Shown one piece after another: positions 5,410 to 8,148 of a stretch of DNA of 8,148 nucleotides. Within the stretch, counting starts at the first letter, position 1; every line of letters begins with the position of its first letter. A program made the position numbers and the translations under genes. The DNA is taken from contig DATMBJ010000191.1 in the NCBI GenBank assembly GCA_035559315.1, positions 1 through 8,148 on the forward strand, written 5' to 3'. The stretch comes from DATLZM01 sp035559315 (lineage in GTDB: Bacteria > Actinomycetota > UBA4738 > HRBIN12). The notes beneath the pieces are model-generated. The model worked only from the letters and a program-made list of their open reading frames with translations, ran no database searches and was not told the DNA's origin.

Positions 5410-6252
5410 GTGGCTGCCGAGGGACCGACGCTCCTGTTCTCGACGGCGGCCTTCTTCGGCCGGCCGCTCCGCGAGGCGTTCGCGGCGATCGCCGAGGCCG
5501 GCTACACCGGCGTCGAGCTGATGGTGACCCGGGACCCCGCCACCCAGGACCCGGCGATGGTCCGCGACCTCGCCGCGGCGTTCGGTCTCGCGGTGGAGGC
5601 CATCCACGCCCCCTTCCTCCTGGTCTCGCGCCGGGTGTGGACGACCGATCCCGTCACCAAGGTCTACCGCGCGGTGCAGGCCGCGGAACACGTCGGCGCC
5701 CGCCTCGTGGTGATCCACCCGCCCTACCGGTGGCAGCGGCGGTACCGCCGGTGGATCGACCGGAGCCTGGCCGAGCTCCCGGCGGCGACCGGCGTCGCGA
5801 TCGCCGTGGAGAACATGTTCCCCGTGCGCCTCCCCAACGAACGGGCGGTGCGGTTCCACGCGGGGAGCGTGGAGCTCGCCGACCTCGACCGGTTCCCCGC
5901 GGTGGTCCTCGACACGAGCCACGCCGCGGTGGCCGGGATCGGGCTGGTGGAAGCCGTGGAGCGGCTCGGGGAGCGCCTGGTCCACGTCCACCTCTCGGAC
6001 AACGCCGGGCGGGGCTGGGACTCCCACCTCCCGCTCGGGGAGGGCGTGCTCCCGCTCGCCGCGCTCCTCGACCGGCTCGCCGCCCGCGGGTTCCGGGGCT
6101 CGGTCTCCCTCGAGCTCGATCTCCGGCGCTACCTGGACGACCGGGCGGCGCTCCTCCGCGTGATGCGGGACTGCCGCGCGTTCTGCGAGGACCGCCTGCC
6201 GCTCTCGACGGGCCGCGGGGGACGGCCCCGGCCCGGCCGCGGCGGCTGCTAG
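5410..6252 (+). CDS. Xylose isomerase-like TIM-barrel protein (AP endonuclease 2 superfamily)
   Basis: This 280-residue protein has the metal-binding TIM barrel shared by sugar isomerases/epimerases and endonuclease IV. Likely metal or catalytic residues fall at strand ends: E36 (GVELM), H66 (IHAPF), H103 (VIHPP), E134 (AVENM), D168 and H171 (LDTSH), H194 with D197 (VHVHLSD), H206 in the HLPLGEG loop, and E235 (SLELD). This pattern is typical of the sugar phosphate isomerase/epimerase branch (PF01261). The substrate cannot be told from sequence, and no sugar-pathway gene lies nearby. The C-terminal 15 residues are Gly/Arg/Pro-rich. I chose GTG 5410 over ATG 5401 because of the -10 position; the difference is three residues. 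Confidence 0.85.
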   Translation: MAAEGPTLLFSTAAFFGRPLREAFAAIAEAGYTGVELMVTRDPATQDPAMVRDLAAAFGLAVEAIHAPFLLVSRRVWTTDPVTKVYRAVQAAEHVGARLVVIHPPYRWQRRYRRWIDRSLAELPAATGVAIAVENMFPVRLPNERAVRFHAGSVELADLDRFPAVVLDTSHAAVAGIGLVEAVERLGERLVHVHLSDNAGRGWDSHLPLGEGVLPLAALLDRLAARGFRGSVSLELDLRRYLDDRAALLRVMRDCRAFCEDRLPLSTGRGGRPRPGRGGC

Positions 6253-6255
6253 CTT
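6247..6255 (+). promoter_or_regulatory. Extended -10 promoter built on a stop codon
   Basis: TGCTAGCTT gives TGn plus TAGCTT (6250-6255). Its TAG is the stop codon of the TIM-barrel gene. GTG 6262 begins six bases after it. No Shine-Dalgarno sequence is seen, so the next gene is probably made from a leaderless transcript. Confidence 0.45.
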
Positions 6256-6261
6256 CGGGCC

Positions 6262-6414
6262 GTGCGACGGTTCACGGCGATCACGCTCATCGTCCTGGGC
6301 CTCCTCCTCGCGGGGGCCGCCGCCTACCAAGCGCTGCTGGCGTCGCAGGACCGGGGCCCCTACCCAGGGCCGGTCCCGGGGACGCCCCTGCCTCCGGCGG
6401 CGACCTCGTCGTGA
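6262..6414 (+). CDS. Small membrane-anchored proline-rich protein (50 aa)
   Basis: This 50-residue product starts MRRF and has one hydrophobic helix (about 5-27). A short Pro/Gly/Ala-rich tail follows (RGPYPGPVPG, then TPLPP), ending in TSS. The basic N-terminus and lack of a clear cleavage site suggest an N-in anchor with the tail outside the membrane, though a secreted peptide is possible. I do not recognise a family. It begins nine bases after the TIM-barrel stop and has its own -10-like element. It ends before the convergent DUF62 gene. Confidence 0.5.
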   Translation: MRRFTAITLIVLGLLLAGAAAYQALLASQDRGPYPGPVPGTPLPPAATSS

Positions 6415-6427
6415 ACCCGGCGGGCGC

Positions 6428-6450
6428 CGCGGGAGCGCGGCCGCCCCGCG
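6428..6450. terminator. GC-rich hairpin between convergent genes
   Basis: CGCGGG (6428-6433) pairs with CCCGCG (6445-6450) around an 11-base loop, in the 46-base gap between the 50-residue gene and the DUF62 gene. There is no T-run. It could be a bidirectional terminator like the one after the respiratory operon, but the evidence is structural only. Confidence 0.3.
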
Positions 6451-6460
6451 CACCGGCCGT

Positions 6461-7246
6461 TCAGGCCAGGAGCACCTCGTCGCCCACCCGGAGGCCCGTG
6501 GCCTTGGCGGCGCTCCCCCCGTTCACGATGAGCGCCACGTAGCCCTGCGAGTCCTCGACGGCCGCGACCTCGCCCGGGGGCGCGTCGGCGAACGTTACCG
6601 CGAACCGCACCCAGCGGTGGCCGAGGCGGAACGCCTCCCCGAGCCCCGCGGCGGCGAGGTCCGCCGGGGTGGCCGAGAGCTGCACGTTCCCGAAGCGGTC
6701 CACGCCGGTGACCTCGCAGGCCACGCGCCCCGGCTCCACGCGGGCCCGCGGGACTTCCAGGCGCACCAGGGTGGCGGGCTCCACCGCCGGGCCCAGCGCC
6801 TCGAGGGGGCGCCCCAGCGCGAGGTGCGCGGCGGCCGGGGCGAAGACGTCGCGGCCGTGGAAGGTCCGGGAGAGCGGCTGGAGGACCACCTCGGGGGCGG
6901 CGATCTCGACGGCCCGCGCCGCGCCGCCCGCGGCCTCGAACGCGTGGGAGAGGAGCCCGTTGTCCGGACCGACCAGGAGGAGCCCGGAGGCCGCCTCCAC
7001 CGCCACCGACCTCCGGGCCGACCCGACCCCCGGGTCTACGACGGCGAGGAGGACCGCGTCGGCCGGCAGGTAGGGGACCGCGCGGCCGAGCACCAGGGCC
7101 CCCCGCCGCACGTCCTGGCGGGGGATCCCGTGGGTGAGGTCGATCACCCGGGCCCCGGGGGCGATCCGCGCGATCACCGCGTGGCAGATCCCGACGAACT
7201 CGTCCTCGAGCCCGTAGTCGGTGAGGAACACGATGGGGCGGGTCAT
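6461..7246 (-). CDS. S-adenosyl-L-methionine hydrolase (SAM hydroxide adenosyltransferase, DUF62)
   Basis: Members of this family use an activated water to split S-adenosylmethionine into adenosine and methionine; relatives are the fluorinase and chlorinase. The 261-residue product has FLTDYG with D10 at the N-terminus, then DLTHGIPRQDVR. The catalytic Asp-Arg-His triad is seen as D71 in VVDPGVG, R78 in SARR, and H130 in FHGRDVF. GPDNGLL (93-99) and the C-terminal-domain motifs DRFGN (183-187) and VNGGSAAK (241-248) complete the match. It lacks the extra loop expected of the fluorinase, so hydrolysis rather than halogenation is inferred. ATG 7246 overlaps the stop of the lipoprotein hydrolase as ATGA, suggesting coupled translation. 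The biological purpose of this enzyme is poorly settled. Confidence 0.92.
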   Translation of the reverse strand: MTRPIVFLTDYGLEDEFVGICHAVIARIAPGARVIDLTHGIPRQDVRRGALVLGRAVPYLPADAVLLAVVDPGVGSARRSVAVEAASGLLLVGPDNGLLSHAFEAAGGAARAVEIAAPEVVLQPLSRTFHGRDVFAPAAAHLALGRPLEALGPAVEPATLVRLEVPRARVEPGRVACEVTGVDRFGNVQLSATPADLAAAGLGEAFRLGHRWVRFAVTFADAPPGEVAAVEDSQGYVALIVNGGSAAKATGLRVGDEVLLA

Positions 7247-7992
7247 GGCGCCGCGTACCGCTCGAGGTGCTCGAGGAGCAGGGCCCGGACCCGGCCGGCG
7301 AGCTCCCCTCGGAGGAGCTCGGTGCCGTGCTCGCTCCCGGGGAGGATCTCGACCCGCGCCGGGCCCGCCACCCCGGCGCCGAGGGACTCCGCCGCCTCTG
7401 CCGCCGCGCCGTCCCGCTCCCCGGCGACGAGCAGGGTCGGCGCGACGACCCCGGCGAGCACGTCCCCCCCGGCCTCGAGCCCCTCGATCTCGACGGGGGC
7501 CGAGAGGACCGCCACGGCCGCCACCGCCCCGCCGAGGTGCGAGGCCGCCACGAGGGACGCCGTGCCGCCCATGCTGGCCCCCACGAGCGCCACGCGGCTG
7601 GCTCCTCGGGCGCGGAGGAAGGCCACGGCCGCCTCCACGTCCCGCCAGACCTCGGCGATCTCGCGCTCCCCCTCCGAGCAGCCCGCGTCGCCGCCGGGGC
7701 AGTAGCCGCGGAAGTCGAACGTGAGGGCCAGGTAGCCGCGCCGGGCGAGCTCCCGGGCGAAGGGGAACCACGACGACTGGTCGGCGGGGAGCATGTGGGC
7801 GAGGACCACGCCGGTCCGGCCCTCGCCGAACAGGCGGCCGGCGAGCCGCACGCCGTCGTCGGTGCGGAACGAGACCGGCCGGGACCCCTCGAGGAGCCCG
7901 GGCGGGACCTCGGCCCCCCGGCCGCAGGCCGCGAGGAGCGCGGCCGCGACCGCCGCGACGGCCCGCCGGCGGGCGGCGGGCCAGGCGTGCAC
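7243..7992 (-). CDS. Lipoprotein alpha/beta hydrolase
   Basis: This 249-residue enzyme begins with a lipoprotein signal: basic residues 8-10, a hydrophobic run, then the lipobox L20-A-A-C23. It is therefore probably lipid-anchored outside the cytoplasmic membrane. The alpha/beta-hydrolase core follows: LAHM at 64-67 (oxyanion region), FDFRGYCPG (92-100), nucleophile S140 in G-A-S-M-G, acid D194 in GERD, and H222 in SEHG. The layout resembles dienelactone-hydrolase-like or esterase/lipase proteins; the substrate is unknown. GTG 7992 is preceded by GGAGGGAGG a few bases upstream, a strong Shine-Dalgarno sequence. It follows bS22 by 16 bases and overlaps the DUF62 gene. Confidence 0.88.
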   Translation of the reverse strand: MHAWPAARRRAVAAVAAALLAACGRGAEVPPGLLEGSRPVSFRTDDGVRLAGRLFGEGRTGVVLAHMLPADQSSWFPFARELARRGYLALTFDFRGYCPGGDAGCSEGEREIAEVWRDVEAAVAFLRARGASRVALVGASMGGTASLVAASHLGGAVAAVAVLSAPVEIEGLEAGGDVLAGVVAPTLLVAGERDGAAAEAAESLGAGVAGPARVEILPGSEHGTELLRGELAGRVRALLLEHLERYAAP

Positions 7993-8008
7993 GACCTCCC
8001 TCCGGTCC

Positions 8009-8110
8009 CTACCTGCCCTGCTGACGGCGCTGCCAGCGGGTCTTCTTGAGGAGCTTCTTGTGCTTCTTCTTCCGCATCTTCTTGCGGCGCTTCTTGATCA
8101 GCGACGGCAC
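8009..8110 (-). CDS. Small ribosomal subunit protein bS22 (AURKAIP1/COX24-type)
   Basis: This 33-residue, extremely basic protein (18 Lys/Arg) reads VPSLIKKRRKKMRKKKHKKL, then LKKTRWQRRQQGR. It matches the AURKAIP1/COX24-domain microprotein of actinobacteria, known in mycobacteria as bS22, an extra small-subunit protein near the decoding/intersubunit region. The conserved pattern is S-x-I-K-K-R-R-K-(K/R)-M-x-K-K-K-H-(K/R)-K-L-L. The start is GTG 8110 with GAGGGGG six bases upstream. It sits 16 bases after the stop of an unidentified gene and 16 bases before the lipoprotein hydrolase. Genes this short are easily missed in automated annotation. Confidence 0.92.
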   Translation of the reverse strand: MPSLIKKRRKKMRKKKHKKLLKKTRWQRRQQGR

Positions 8111-8126
8111 GCGGATCCCCCTCGGC

Positions 8127-8148
8127 TCACTCGGTCCCGAACAGGTTC
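8127..8148 (-). CDS. 3' end of an unidentified gene (partial)
   Basis: Reading into the window from its right edge on the minus strand, one frame gives NLFGTE and a TGA at 8127-8129. The stop lies 16 bases before the bS22 start, a spacing typical of an operon. In many actinobacteria a small excisionase/BldC-type helix-turn-helix gene precedes bS22. Six residues are too few to test that. Confidence 0.25.

Noticed and set aside
6461..7246. SAM-dependent fluorinase or chlorinase
   Set aside because: The family is shared, but the length and absence of the extra loop fit the hydroxide-using hydrolase, and no halometabolite biosynthesis genes are nearby.
6461..7771. Minus-strand 436-residue fusion ending in the DUF62 protein
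   Set aside because: The first 175 residues are an out-of-frame reading of the lipoprotein hydrolase. The DUF62 domain begins cleanly at ATG 7246 with an ATGA overlap.
1..8148. Mobile element, CRISPR array, tRNA/rRNA, riboswitch or defence system
   Set aside because: I saw no terminal repeats, transposase or integrase motifs, regularly spaced repeats, or tRNA-like cloverleaf. The gaps between genes are all under 60 bases, too small for a typical riboswitch.

Overview
The window is a very GC-rich, densely packed bacterial chromosome segment. Four things point to an actinobacterium (Actinomycetota): a 33-codon bS22 (AURKAIP1/COX24-type) ribosomal microprotein, a Rex regulator paired with a glutaredoxin-like protein, an RskA-like anti-sigma partner, and several GTG genes that look leaderless. 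I cannot place it at family or genus level. The gene set looks like ordinary housekeeping and regulatory DNA. I see no mobile element, CRISPR array, tRNA or rRNA.

Bases 1-2267 (+ strand) hold the distal part of a respiratory operon. It contains a Rieske iron-sulfur protein (5' end cut by the window edge), a membrane-anchored mono-haem cytochrome c, an unrecognised three-helix membrane protein, and an unlisted single-helix protein of about 36 residues. The first two junctions are ATGA overlaps and the last gap is under 10 bases, so the four are probably co-translated. The cytochrome b partner would be expected upstream, outside the window.

Bases 2309-3306 (- strand) converge on that operon. 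They encode a glutaredoxin-like thiol protein followed by the NADH/NAD+-sensing repressor Rex. Rex has its own good sigma-70-type promoter in the 59-base gap between the two genes. A 54-base divergent region (3307-3360) then leads into an ECF sigma factor and its membrane-bound, zinc-motif, RskA-like anti-sigma factor (3361-4654, +).

Bases 4673-5371 (-) encode a seven-helix membrane protein of unknown function. It is divergent from a xylose-isomerase-like TIM-barrel protein (5410-6252, +), which is followed by a 50-residue membrane-anchored, proline-rich small protein (6262-6414, +). Bases 6461-8148 (-) form another operon: the end of an unidentified gene, bS22, a lipoprotein alpha/beta hydrolase, and a SAM hydroxide adenosyltransferase (DUF62) joined by an ATGA overlap.

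The most distinctive non-coding pattern is repeated. At least four genes start with a GTG lying 6-8 bases after a TAnnnT-like -10 element with no Shine-Dalgarno sequence, and three of these -10s carry an upstream TGn. I read these as leaderless transcripts. The least explained protein-coding content is the pair of small membrane proteins behind the Rieske/cytochrome c genes.
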